Positions 1 to 7,818 of a DNA stretch of 20,784 bases are shown in pieces. Source of the DNA: Pedobacter sp. UBA4863 (GTDB lineage: Bacteria; Bacteroidota; Bacteroidia; Sphingobacteriales; Sphingobacteriaceae); assembly GCF_002399615.1 (NCBI RefSeq), contig NZ_DHDZ01000004.1, positions 35,738-56,521 on the forward strand, given 5' to 3'. The translations under genes and the position numbers were made by a program. The notes beneath the pieces are model-generated. The model worked only from the letters and a program-made list of their open reading frames with translations, searched no databases and had not been told where the DNA came from. Position 1 is the first letter of the stretch. Each line of letters begins with the position of its first letter.

Positions 1-140
1 TTCTTATTGAAATTTAAACAGCTGCTAAATATGTGCTTGTAAGTTAAGTTAGCAACACCAAACCTTCAGCATATACCTAGGCAAGCAGCTTTCACTTGCT
101 TAAACACATTTACCTTTCGTTGAATTTTAAACCAATTCTA

Positions 141-1325
141 TTAAGCGACCTTCTTTTTAGCCTTGCCACCCCAAAAATGCAACACTATATAACCTAAAAC
201 ACCTGCAATTAACGAAGTTAACAACACGGCCAATTTTGCTTCTTCAACGAAAATAGGTTCGTTAAAAGACAGCATCGAGATAAAAATAGACATGGTAAAA
301 CCGATGCCGGCCAGCAAACCTAAACCTACCATGTGTACCATTTTAGCATTTAGCGGTAATTGGCCTATCTTTAATTTGGCACATATAAAAGAAGTGGTTA
401 CTATCCCAATGGGTTTCCCTAAAATTAACCCCAACGAAATGCCCAAACCCAGGGGAGAGGTTAACCCTGCTATCATTTCGTTATGGATAGTAATGTTGGT
501 ATTAGCAAAAGCAAAAATTGGAATAATTAAAAAATTAACAGGTTTTACAAGTGCATGCTCCAACCGCTCCAAAGGAGATTCTTCATCGCTAATATTCGTT
601 GGCAACGTCATGGCTACCAACACCCCAGCTATAGTAGCATGAATACCAGAATGATGCACAAAATACCAGATAAATACACCCGGAATTAAATACAAGTATG
701 GATTTTTTACGTCGAAACGGTTCATCAGTAACAAAACCACCATCCCTACTCCTGCTAATGCAAGGTAGGTAAATTCTATACCCGATGAATAGAAAATGGC
801 AATCACCAAAATGGCTATTAAATCATCTACAATTGCCAAGGCCGCCAAGAATATTTTTAAACTGCTGGGAATACGCTTATCTAATAGCGATATTACAGCA
901 AGTGCAAAAGCAATATCGGTAGCCATTGGAATGCCCCAGCCTGCACTGGTTGGTGTACTGCCATTAAAGCCTATATAAATTAAAGCGGGCACTACTGCCC
1001 CACCAATGGCAGCAATAATAGGTAAAACGGCTTTCTTGGGCGATGAAAGTTCTCCTTCCACCATCTCCCTTTTTATCTCTAGCCCTACCAACAAGAAAAA
1101 AATCGCCATTAAGCCATCATTAATCCACATGCTAATGGAATAGTTGAGATGGATTGTTTCATTTTCGAAACCTAATTTTGTAGCCAATAATTCTTGTAAA
1201 GGTGTAGCAAGCGATGTATTGGCAATTACCAATGAAATAATTACACACAGAAAAAGAAGAAAACCCCCAAAATTACTAGACTGTACAAAATTTTTAAAAA
1301 CTTCGAGATTTATTCTACTTTTCAT
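141..1325 (-). CDS. nhaA: Na+/H+ antiporter NhaA
   Basis: Inner-membrane antiporter that exports Na+ in exchange for H+, for pH and sodium homeostasis. The 394-residue product has the usual NhaA length and about a dozen hydrophobic segments. The signature MATDIAF lies at residues 134-140 and matches the Thr-Asp of the broken helix IV. The essential paired aspartates lie at D167-D168 within AIVDDLIAI. The N-terminal LVGLEIKREMVEGEL block (residues 79-93) is also typical of the family. The ATG at 1325 starts the protein at a natural cytoplasmic N-terminus. The gene stands alone on the minus strand: the next minus-strand gene upstream ends at 1518. A weak -33/-7 pair (TTTG at 1363-1366, TAATTTTT at 1337-1344, 18-nt spacer) may be its promoter. 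Nothing looks truncated. Identification is secure; the substrate range is inferred from the family. Confidence 0.97.
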   Translation of the reverse strand: MKSRINLEVFKNFVQSSNFGGFLLFLCVIISLVIANTSLATPLQELLATKLGFENETIHLNYSISMWINDGLMAIFFLLVGLEIKREMVEGELSSPKKAVLPIIAAIGGAVVPALIYIGFNGSTPTSAGWGIPMATDIAFALAVISLLDKRIPSSLKIFLAALAIVDDLIAILVIAIFYSSGIEFTYLALAGVGMVVLLLMNRFDVKNPYLYLIPGVFIWYFVHHSGIHATIAGVLVAMTLPTNISDEESPLERLEHALVKPVNFLIIPIFAFANTNITIHNEMIAGLTSPLGLGISLGLILGKPIGIVTTSFICAKLKIGQLPLNAKMVHMVGLGLLAGIGFTMSIFISMLSFNEPIFVEEAKLAVLLTSLIAGVLGYIVLHFWGGKAKKKVA

Positions 1326-1517
1326 GCTTCGGGTATAAAAATTAATAATCGGCTAAAGGCTACAAAGAAAAGAATTATTCTATTTAAGCAAGAATTTTAG
1401 CGTATTTAAAATCCGCTTGCACTCCAAAAAAGGCAAAAAAAATGGCATAAAAAGTATTGAAATGCCTATACATACCGTGTCCAGTCTATTGAATTGTTAG
1501 TGGGTAATTTGAACATG

Positions 1518-2141
1518 TCAATTCTGCTTGCTTTTAAAACTACAGAATAAGAAATTCTGTACAGTATCGAAAGGTGTAGTGTGATTTATGGTGATACAAC
1601 TGTCCTTGTCGAAACCATTGCTAAATTTTTCGGTCATCGTTTGTGCCGAATATTGTTTTATTTCAAGCCCACTACATTTGGTCGGTCCATTTTCCGAAAA
1701 TGTTCCGATAATCATATAGCCAGTTACTGCCTGTTGCACAATATTCACATACTTTGAAATCTCTTGCTCGGTGGTCAAAAAATGAAAAGTCGCTCTGTCA
1801 TGCCAAATATCATAAGTCCTTTCGGGTTTAAAGTCTGTAATATCGCCTACCATCCAAGTTACTTTTCCGGCTTGGTCTCCCAAGCGTTGCTGTGCCCTTT
1901 CAATCGCTTTTGCCGAAATGTCTAATACCGTAATATTTTCGTAGCCCTGCTCCAGCAAATGATCCACCAATTTACTGTCGCCACCGCCAATATCAATTAT
2001 ATGCACCTTTTTGTTTAAGCCAAATGAAGCAATAAAATCGAGTGAAGTTTTGGGCACTTCTTGTGTCCAGCTTACTTCATTGGGCATTTTGGTTTCATAA
2101 GCGGTTTGCCAATGCTTCTTGCGTTTAGAGTTTACTATCAT
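1518..2141 (-). CDS. class I SAM-dependent methyltransferase
   Basis: Predicted soluble methyltransferase of 207 residues. Motif I of the Rossmann-like class I fold is seen as HIIDIGGGDSKLVDHLLEQG around residues 48-67. It is followed by an acidic residue at the end of strand beta-2 (ITVLDISAKAIERA), which would bind the ribose of S-adenosylmethionine, and by a motif II/III-like stretch (VGDITDF) and YDIWHDRATFHFL. The last third, with GTFSENGPTKCSGLEIKQYS, is conserved in small methyltransferases found in many bacteria, but the substrate cannot be read from sequence. The gene starts 19 nt downstream of the rhodanese stop on the same strand, so the two probably form one transcript. Related pairs suggest a role with sulfur, selenium or tellurium compounds, but that is a guess from context. 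Confidence 0.85.
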   Translation of the reverse strand: MIVNSKRKKHWQTAYETKMPNEVSWTQEVPKTSLDFIASFGLNKKVHIIDIGGGDSKLVDHLLEQGYENITVLDISAKAIERAQQRLGDQAGKVTWMVGDITDFKPERTYDIWHDRATFHFLTTEQEISKYVNIVQQAVTGYMIIGTFSENGPTKCSGLEIKQYSAQTMTEKFSNGFDKDSCITINHTTPFDTVQNFLFCSFKSKQN

Positions 2142-2160
2142 AACATAACCTTAATTTCAA

Positions 2161-2475
2161 TTACTTATTTACTATACGATTTACCTTCGCAGCAGTACCA
2201 CCATTGATGACATGCTGAATGCCGTTTTGTTCCAAAATGGTTTTAGCCAGGCTACTTCGGTTGCCGCTTCTACAAAAAACAACGATAGCTTTCTTGCCTG
2301 CAAATTTTTGCAGTTGGCTAGCCACCCTATCCAAGGGAATATTTACTGCTCCTTTTACACTTCCTGATGAAAATTCGGCCGCTGTGCGAACATCTACCAA
2401 AAAAGCACCAGCTTTTATAGCTTCTATTAACCGGCTGTTGTCTGTGCGACCAAATAATGCTGAAAAAAATCCCAT
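2161..2475 (-). CDS. single-domain rhodanese-like protein
   Basis: Small cytoplasmic sulfurtransferase of 104 residues, the normal size for a one-domain rhodanese. The fold markers are visible: AFLVDVRTAAEFSSGSVKGA (residues 24-43) is the CH2-type substrate strand, NIPLDR follows, and the active-site loop is CRSGNRS with the nucleophilic Cys68 and the Arg/Ser residues that bind the persulfide. Family proteins move sulfane sulfur between thiols; the acceptor here is unknown. There is no signal peptide; the short hydrophobic N-terminus (MGFFSALFG) could associate loosely with membrane. The gene lies directly upstream of the methyltransferase gene and is probably cotranscribed with it. It is intact. 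Confidence 0.94.
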   Translation of the reverse strand: MGFFSALFGRTDNSRLIEAIKAGAFLVDVRTAAEFSSGSVKGAVNIPLDRVASQLQKFAGKKAIVVFCRSGNRSSLAKTILEQNGIQHVINGGTAAKVNRIVNK

Positions 2476-2678
2476 AATTCTATAATGAACCTCCTATTAA
2501 AACTGTTGTTGAGTATTCTACTATATACATTTTTTTTAAACTTTCTACCACAAAGTTGTTTCAATTTAAAAGGTTATACAGCTACTTTGGTTACATAAGG
2601 ATATTTTGATAACAATGGGAATTATGTGCACATGCAATTTTCATTAAGAATTGTATTTGTTAACGGCCTGCATTGGTC

Positions 2679-5177
2679 TTATTTTAATCGTTTTATCCAT
2701 TTATAAACTTCAAACCATAGTACGGATACACAGGCTATACCGATAGCTACACTCAATTCTTTTATATTTAACCCTGTTAAATGAAAGAAATTAGCGAAAG
2801 GTTCGATATACAAAATAGCCATCAGCAGGATTAGGGCTAAACCACTAACCACTACAAATAAATAATTTCTGTTCCTGAAGCTTTCAAACAGGCTGTAATG
2901 GAACGAGCGGTTCGTTAAGCTCAACAAAATATTGGCAAAAATTAAGGTAGTGAAAACCATTGCCCTAGTTTTTTCTTCGTTGCCGCCATGCTGAACAGTC
3001 CATTGATAGGCAAACAACACACCTGTGGTAATTACCAAACCCTGAACAATACTTATCGTCAACTCTTTCCAGTTGAGGAAAGTATCGGTCATTTTTCTTG
3101 GTTTCTGCAACATGGTATCTTTTTCCATCGGTTCGTTTTCATACACAATGGAACACGTAGGCCCCATCACCAGTTCCAGAAAGATAACGTGTACCGGAGT
3201 GAATATCTGCGGAAATATCCAACCTAAAAACAAGGGCAAGGAAACCGTAAGAATAATTGGGATATGAATAGAAATGATATATTGAATGGCTTTTTTTATA
3301 TTGTCATAAATCCTTCTGCCAGATGCAATCCCGATAATGAGCTTGTCCAAATCATCATTGGTAATCACTAAAGCAGCGGCTGCTTTTGCTATTTCCGTTC
3401 CTTTGCTGCCCATTGCCACACCGATATGAGCGGCTTTGAGCGCCGGGCCATCATTAACGCCATCACCCAGCATGGCCACCACTTCACCTTTCTTTTTCAG
3501 TGCGTTTACAACAGCCAATTTAGCATCAGGAAACATCCGCGTAAACAATACCTTCTCTTCAGCCGCCTGCAAAAGCTGCTCTTCCGAATATTCCATGATC
3601 TCTTTGCCTTCTATGGCTTTTTCGGTATGCTCAATTCCGGCCTGTGCTGCAATACTTTTGGTAGTGTCGGTATTATCGCCCGTTATCACTTTTACCTTGA
3701 TGCCAGCATCATAAATATGTTTAAAAACTTCCTGGATGCCTTTTTTAGGTGGGTCGTAGAAAACCACTAAGCCCAGAAATTCAAACTTGAAATCCTGTTG
3801 TTTTGCAGGAAAGTTGTTGCCCTCAAAACTTGATTTGGCTACACCTAAAATCCGAAATCCCTGTTGCCCCAAAGTCTTGATGATCTCCCGTATTTTATCT
3901 TTTTCACGTTCAGAAAGTGCGGATACGTGAAGAATAGCTTCTGGTGCTCCTTTTGCCGCAACAACCCGATGCTTTTCCGCATTTTCAAAAAGGTGCGTCA
4001 TCATTGGCGGCTTGCCTTCTAACGGATATTCGTGAAATAGCTGGTATGCTTTTCTTTCATCTCTTTTTTGGGTTTCCTCATACACCTTGTGCAATGTTTT
4101 TTCCATAGGATCAAAGGGAACCGGCTCACTGCTCCACATGGCATAGTCAATCAGCGTGGAAAGTGTAGCGTCGCCGAAATCTTTCTCCTCAAAAATCTTA
4201 TCCGACTGGTAATCGTAAAGATGTTTTAGCTGCATGGTATTTTCGGTAATGGTGCCGGTTTTATCTGTGCAAATTACGGTTGTGCTGCCCAAGGTTTCTA
4301 CGATACTACTTCGTTTAACAATAATACCATCACGCATTAGCTTCCAGGCCCCCAACGCCATAAATGTGGTAAATGCTACCGGAATTTCTTCTGGCAAAAC
4401 AGACATTGCCAATGTTAGTCCGTTCAATAAACTATCAATAAGATTGCCCGTATGATAATAATTTACGGCACATACCATCGCAAAAATAACGATACCCACA
4501 ATGGCCATTGCTTTTACAAACTTTCTAATTTGAAGTTGCAAAGGCGAAACTTCTTCTTTGATACTGGAAAGCGACATCCCGATTTTTCCAAGTCGGGTTG
4601 CCGCACCGATTTTTTCTACTTCAAATACCGCTAACCCCGACACAGCTAAAGTACCGCTATACACTTGGTTATCTTCGCTTTCACTGCTTTTGAATACGGA
4701 TAAGCTTTCACCCGTTAATGAGGCCTCGTTCACCGAAAAATCATTGCTATGTACAATCTTCCCATCCGCATTAATCATTTTCCCTTCTTCTGTAATACAG
4801 AGGTCGCCCACGGCAATTTCATGGGTCGGAATTTCAATAACCTGGGTATTGCGAATAACTTTGCTCAAGGGTTCATTCAGTTTTTCCAAAGCTTCCAATG
4901 CTTTTTTGCTCCGCGTGTCCTGATATAATGAAATAGCCGAAACTGCAACAATCGCTAAAAACATAAACAAAGCCTCGCCATAATCGCCTATAATGAGATA
5001 GATAATTGAAATGGCGAAAAGCAATATCAACATCGGTTCTTTCAGGATATTCAACAGCAATTCCAGTCCGGTGCTTTTATGAACGCCATCTATCTTATTG
5101 TAACCGTATTGCTTTCTGGAAGAGGCAATTTCGCTATCGGCAAGGCCTTTTAGATGGTCTGGAATATTATAGGACAT
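2679..5177 (-). CDS. cation-translocating P-type ATPase (P2-like)
   Basis: ATP-driven cation pump of the inner membrane, 832 residues from the ATG at 5177. The frame is open to a TTG 12 nt upstream, but ATG followed by SYNIPDHLKGL matches the usual cation ATPase N-terminal domain better. Counting from that TTG, the hallmarks are TGES (159-162, actuator domain), PEEIP (266-270, ion-site helix M4), DKTGT with the phosphorylated Asp309, KGAPE (413-417, nucleotide binding), ITGDN (502-506) and GDGVND (575-580). The C-terminal cation ATPase helices follow. There is no CPC/CPx motif or N-terminal metal-binding domain, so it is not a copper or zinc P1B pump. PEEIP and the large C-terminal domain point to a calcium or monovalent-cation P2-type pump. 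Helix M6 reads ELVMGPTCSIVYENE, with Gly at a position often held by an acidic residue in Ca2+ pumps, so the ion is left open. Confidence 0.95.
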   Translation of the reverse strand: MSYNIPDHLKGLADSEIASSRKQYGYNKIDGVHKSTGLELLLNILKEPMLILLFAISIIYLIIGDYGEALFMFLAIVAVSAISLYQDTRSKKALEALEKLNEPLSKVIRNTQVIEIPTHEIAVGDLCITEEGKMINADGKIVHSNDFSVNEASLTGESLSVFKSSESEDNQVYSGTLAVSGLAVFEVEKIGAATRLGKIGMSLSSIKEEVSPLQLQIRKFVKAMAIVGIVIFAMVCAVNYYHTGNLIDSLLNGLTLAMSVLPEEIPVAFTTFMALGAWKLMRDGIIVKRSSIVETLGSTTVICTDKTGTITENTMQLKHLYDYQSDKIFEEKDFGDATLSTLIDYAMWSSEPVPFDPMEKTLHKVYEETQKRDERKAYQLFHEYPLEGKPPMMTHLFENAEKHRVVAAKGAPEAILHVSALSEREKDKIREIIKTLGQQGFRILGVAKSSFEGNNFPAKQQDFKFEFLGLVVFYDPPKKGIQEVFKHIYDAGIKVKVITGDNTDTTKSIAAQAGIEHTEKAIEGKEIMEYSEEQLLQAAEEKVLFTRMFPDAKLAVVNALKKKGEVVAMLGDGVNDGPALKAAHIGVAMGSKGTEIAKAAAALVITNDDLDKLIIGIASGRRIYDNIKKAIQYIISIHIPIILTVSLPLFLGWIFPQIFTPVHVIFLELVMGPTCSIVYENEPMEKDTMLQKPRKMTDTFLNWKELTISIVQGLVITTGVLFAYQWTVQHGGNEEKTRAMVFTTLIFANILLSLTNRSFHYSLFESFRNRNYLFVVVSGLALILLMAILYIEPFANFFHLTGLNIKELSVAIGIACVSVLWFEVYKWIKRLK

Positions 5178-5272
5178 AAATAATTTCAATATAAATCTTT
5201 AAAAATAAACATATTCATCTTGTCGCTGCATTTTGTTTTCAATAATTTTACTTATACATAAAATAGCAGAAC

Positions 5273-5470
5273 ATGAACTTCTTCAATACAAAAACCACTT
5301 GGGCAAACAAAGAGTTTATCCCGTTTAAACTTTGTGTTGCCAGTATTTACATTATTGTTGGCAGTTACTTCCATAGCTTCTTTAAAAACTATTACGTACC
5401 GCTTTTTATTTTGTTCGGTATTACTGTTGTATGGACAATGGCTTTATGGCTAAAGAAAAGCAAAGGTTGA
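5273..5470 (+). CDS. small membrane protein, unknown function
   Basis: Encodes 65 residues with two clear hydrophobic helices, roughly residues 19-36 (KLCVASIYIIVGSYFHSF) and 40-60, separated by a short basic turn and ending in a lysine-rich tail (KKSKG). This shape fits a two-pass inner-membrane protein with both ends in the cytoplasm. I do not recognise a named family. The gene lies between the divergent P-type ATPase (start 5177) and the convergent haem-motif protein, whose stop is only 5 nt away. Similar short hydrophobic proteins often sit beside ion pumps in Bacteroidota, but a link is inference. The compact, uninterrupted frame and the lack of a competing minus-strand gene support it as real. 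Confidence 0.6.
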   Translation: MNFFNTKTTWANKEFIPFKLCVASIYIIVGSYFHSFFKNYYVPLFILFGITVVWTMALWLKKSKG

Positions 5471-5475
5471 CAGGT

Positions 5476-5937
5476 TTATTGAATCTCTCTTTTCACTTCA
5501 TTTACCCACGCTTCTATTTCCTTTTTAGCTGCATTAGATAATTTTGCATTGCCGTGGATAAGTGTATAAGAGTTTAAGGGCATTTCACCTTTATGAATAG
5601 TTTCTACCACCTCATCCAGCTTATGCAGCTTCTTTTTGCCGGTATAAGTATTAAACTCATCAAAATTAAGGTGTTTTTTACCGTCATTGATATGATCGGC
5701 CAACCACCATTTTACCGGCTGCACATTACTGTACCAAGGATATACAGTGGTATTAGAATGGCAATCGTAGCAGCTTGTTTTTAACAATCCCTGTATTTTA
5801 ATTGGTACTTTATAGTGCTTTTCGATAGCGTTTTCAGGTACTACAGCACTGCTGTTTTTTTCTGCTCCAAAAAACTGGATAATGATGAGCAACAACACAA
5901 CTGCTCCGACAATTTTTTTAATGCTTGATTTTTTCAT
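5476..5937 (-). CDS. membrane-anchored haem-binding domain protein (c-type CxxCH motif)
   Basis: A 153-residue protein with one N-terminal anchor helix (residues 9-24, VGAVVLLLIIIQFFG after basic residues) and a periplasmic domain. The motif CYDCH (Cys56, Cys59, His60) is the canonical site for covalent haem c. The following YPWYSNVQPVKWWLADHI block is characteristic of the Haem_bd family of Bacteroidota, and the C-terminal half (GEMPLNSYTLIHGNAKLS) supplies the usual Met region, a possible axial ligand. I chose the ATG at 5937: an earlier in-frame start at 6009 would add 24 residues that do not resemble a leader, whereas MKKSSIKK gives a proper positive N-region. The role is probably electron transfer or haem sensing in the periplasm; partners are unknown. 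Confidence 0.85.
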   Translation of the reverse strand: MKKSSIKKIVGAVVLLLIIIQFFGAEKNSSAVVPENAIEKHYKVPIKIQGLLKTSCYDCHSNTTVYPWYSNVQPVKWWLADHINDGKKHLNFDEFNTYTGKKKLHKLDEVVETIHKGEMPLNSYTLIHGNAKLSNAAKKEIEAWVNEVKREIQ

Positions 5938-6009
5938 CAGAATATATTTTATTTTTTGAGTGCAAAATTTAGATAAAATAGTCATACTTCTTCTGGCTAA
6001 AGTGTACAC

Positions 6010-6315
6010 CTAGCTTAACTGCCATACCAAATATAAGTAATTCTGTGCAGGTACTTTCAATGCCTGACCAATATCAGTTTTTCCTTTCTTAAATTTAGAA
6101 ACGGTTTAATTTTGAGTAAAATAAACACTTAGGCGGATGCCCCCGCCCGTCTATAGCGTACTGCGAGCATTTGGTGCCCTCACCAAACTTACCTGTAAAA
6201 TATTTATATCATTTTTAAATAGTTGCTAATTCGCCAACACTGTTGAGACACCTTTTTTTAAGGGTAAAATTTTAAATATTTTAAATGTGTTTTTTCATTT
6301 ATAACACAGCATTTT
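6010..6315. other. gene-free AT-rich stretch
   Basis: No plausible coding frame is seen. It holds a small perfect hairpin at 6170-6187 (arms TTTGGTG and CACCAAA, 4-nt loop) inside a short GC-rich patch (6131-6187) that contrasts with the AT-rich surroundings. The patch could be a remnant of a mobile element end, but nothing identifies it. Confidence 0.4.
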
Positions 6316-6388
6316 ATTCGGACTTCATTCGGATGTTATTCGGAGTAAAACCACTTATTACCGAAGATAATCCGAATAACATCCGAAT
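6316..6388. repeat. helically phased inverted repeat array
   Basis: Three copies of ATTCGG start at 6316, 6327 and 6338, exactly 11 bp apart. Three copies of CCGAA in the opposite orientation start at 6361, 6372 and 6383, again 11 bp apart. The inner part forms an 18-bp perfect inverted repeat (6327-6344 with 6371-6388) around a 26-nt centre. Spacing of one helical turn places all sites on one DNA face, as in cooperative protein-binding arrays. It could equally form a cruciform or an RNA hairpin. No adjacent gene is intact, so its function is unknown. Confidence 0.8.
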
Positions 6389-6620
6389 TAAACCCATAAA
6401 AAATAGGAAGAAAATTCGTTTTTAACTTATTTTACTCTTAAGTATTAGAACGGGGCTTTTTTTGCTTTAAGGCGTCTCACGTGCGTATAGAATAGGGACA
6501 TGGCAGCGCAGGAAAGTCCGTACAAAATGTATTAAAGGATAAGGTATTGCCAGAAAATTCGAGTGGTTCGCTATTTATTTCATTTTCAAACAGCTTTCTA
6601 TTGTAAGTGGAAAATTTCCG
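6389..6620. other. gene-free stretch between the phased array and the gene remnant
   Basis: No open frame of useful length. An element near 6460 (GGGGC followed by seven T) resembles the tail of a terminator but lacks a clear stem. The rest has no repeat or RNA I can name. Confidence 0.35.
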
Positions 6621-6731
6621 TTAAGCAGCAATCTTAATCACCCTTGTAAATGCATTACCATCATTCTTTCCCGATAATTTTTGTTCCTTTTCGCTCCAAG
6701 CAGAAACCCGAACCTTACTTTTAATGTTTCC
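6621..6731 (-). pseudogene. possible 3' remnant of a lost gene
   Basis: Minus-strand frame of 36 codons ending in TAA at 6621-6623. It reads like real protein: charged and mixed, with VRVSAWSEKEQKLSG and then NDGNAFTRVIKIAA. It is closed upstream by an in-frame TAA at 6732-6734, and no start codon or matching upstream frame is evident. The composition, unlike a random AT-rich frame, suggests the tail of a decayed or truncated gene. It sits about 170 bp from the proposed element boundary, so an earlier insertion or deletion could have removed the 5' part. I cannot name the family. Confidence 0.28.
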
Positions 6732-6842
6732 TTAGCATTTTATGTAGAGAGAAGGGCTATAGTTTTAATCCTTGCTCCACAATTTTTGAGACTGATCCGA
6801 TCAAGCAAAAAAGGGATCCCTCTTTTGATTTGACAAAAACGA

Positions 6843-6878
6843 AAAAACCCTCTAAATTTCACAATTTAGAGGGTTTTT
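6843..6878 (-). terminator. strong hairpin terminator, probably of the disrupted tRNA gene
   Basis: A 16-bp perfect stem (6843-6858 with 6863-6878) closed by a 4-nt loop, with A/T runs on both sides so that it can act in both directions. On the minus strand it lies 23 nt beyond the tRNA 3' end remnant at 6901-6914, where a tRNA terminator would be. A second weak 5-bp hairpin (6881-6896) lies between the two. Confidence 0.8.
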
Positions 6879-6900
6879 GATAGAGCTTTATCTCTATTTG

Positions 6901-6914
6901 TCGGGGTGGCAGGA
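6901..6914 (-). other. tRNA 3'-end fragment, probable att site of an integrated element
   Basis: On the minus strand the 14 nt TCCTGCCACCCCGA fit tRNA positions 60-73: C61 for the invariant G53-C61 pair, the rest of the T stem, the acceptor strand and discriminator A73. The predicted acceptor pairing partner CGGGGTG (C1-G72) is what bacterial tRNA-Pro normally has. The T loop and everything 5' of it are absent: the plus strand continues with unrelated sequence after 6914. This is the pattern left at the distal end of an integrative element that recombines at a tRNA 3' end; the intact tRNA would lie at the other end, outside the window. The tRNA match is read from sequence; the att role is inference. 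Confidence 0.6.
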
Positions 6915-7214
6915 CGACACCTCTCATGCGCAAATATCTATTTATCAAAATGTTGACAATCTTACTAAAGAACTACTCACCGTTTTACTCACATTTATAT
7001 TGATAGTGAATGATACGAATTTAGCTAATTTTTTGGATACTTAAAAAATCAGAACACACTTTACATTGATTTATTGTCATATGATTTTTATCAAGGATAC
7101 TTTAAGGGAATATATCTCTGATTATTACAAAGGATAACGGTGAGTGCTACACTTGGACTGAAATTGCGATCGGGCTTTCAATATTGCCTAGATAAATAGA
7201 ATTTATCAGAAAAA
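6915..7214. other. gene-free left margin of the proposed element
   Basis: AT-rich, with no open frame and no recognisable integrase-arm repeats. It would contain the element-side arm of the att site if 6901-6914 is the crossover region. Confidence 0.35.
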
Positions 7215-7589
7215 TCACTTTTTAGATTTAGATATTTTTTCCTCATGTAAGGAAATTATCTTCTTTTGAGCCTCAACAATATCCATCAAATCTTTTAGCT
7301 TTTCTCCCTTGTTCTTTAATTCAGATTCAAGTTCCAAAATCTTATCCTGAAGGATTACCATATCTTTGCTGAACATGCTCTTTAAAGGTTCTTCATTCAA
7401 GTAATATAGAAAAAGGTTTTTATCCAAAAGTCTAGAAAACAATATAAGCTTGTCCACATCTACCGATTCTCTTTTGTAAATGCCAAAAAGAGTTGATTCG
7501 CTCACATTAATGTATTCTGCTACAACTTTAGCTTTAATACCTCTTTCTTTAACTAATTCATGAATGATTTTGCCAATAACTACAGCCAT
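7215..7589 (-). CDS. small HTH regulator with C-terminal coiled coil
   Basis: Protein of 124 residues from the ATG at 7589; a TTG two codons upstream is less likely. The N-terminal half resembles a Cro/C1-type helix-turn-helix: IHELVKERGIKAKVVAEYIN, then VSESTLFGIYKRESVDVDKL, in the order of helices 1-4 of the fold. Residues of about 75-120 are strongly heptad-like and charged (ILQDKILELESELKNKGEKL), predicting a dimerising coiled coil. Proteins of this build are common as orphan regulators in Bacteroidota mobile elements. It is the first gene inside the proposed boundary and is divergent from the sigma factor gene 472 nt away, so it could control its own promoter or that operon. The target is unknown. 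Confidence 0.72.
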   Translation of the reverse strand: MAVVIGKIIHELVKERGIKAKVVAEYINVSESTLFGIYKRESVDVDKLILFSRLLDKNLFLYYLNEEPLKSMFSKDMVILQDKILELESELKNKGEKLKDLMDIVEAQKKIISLHEEKISKSKK

Positions 7590-7782
7590 ATACAAAGTTC
7601 ATAAATGAATTTTACAGAGACGCTGATTAATACTACTGTAATTAAGAAGCATTAACTATTATTTTTTGATAGTTAATTTATTTTCAACTATATTTGACTT
7701 AAGTTTTTTAACCAACACTGTTAATCCAAACAGTATTATTGTTAATAATTAATAGAGAATATATAAAAATATAAATTTTAGA

Positions 7783-7790
7783 TAACTTTG
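7783..7790 (+). promoter_or_regulatory. candidate -7 box upstream of the sigma factor gene
   Basis: TAACTTTG is an exact match to the Bacteroidota -7 consensus TAnnTTTG. The region about 20 nt upstream is pure A/T and has no clear TTTG at -33, so the promoter may need an activator. A start near 7797 would give a leader of about 265 nt. Confidence 0.45.
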
Positions 7791-7818
7791 CCGTACTTCT
7801 TATAGTATAAAGATGCGG

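Noticed and set aside
292..642. Long plus-strand frames opposite nhaA, the P-type ATPase and the SusC gene.
   Set aside because: They are antisense to genes with clear family motifs, have odd composition and no recognisable domain, so they are shadows of the real frames.
6500..6520. AGGAAAGTCCG resembles the conserved 5' segment of RNase P RNA.
   Set aside because: Only 11 nt match; the downstream conserved regions, the long paired core and the matching 3' end are not present within several hundred bases.
6807..6826. Near-palindrome centred on GGATCC with A and T flanks.
   Set aside because: It has no loop and lies beside the much stronger terminator at 6843-6878; taken as a chance palindrome.
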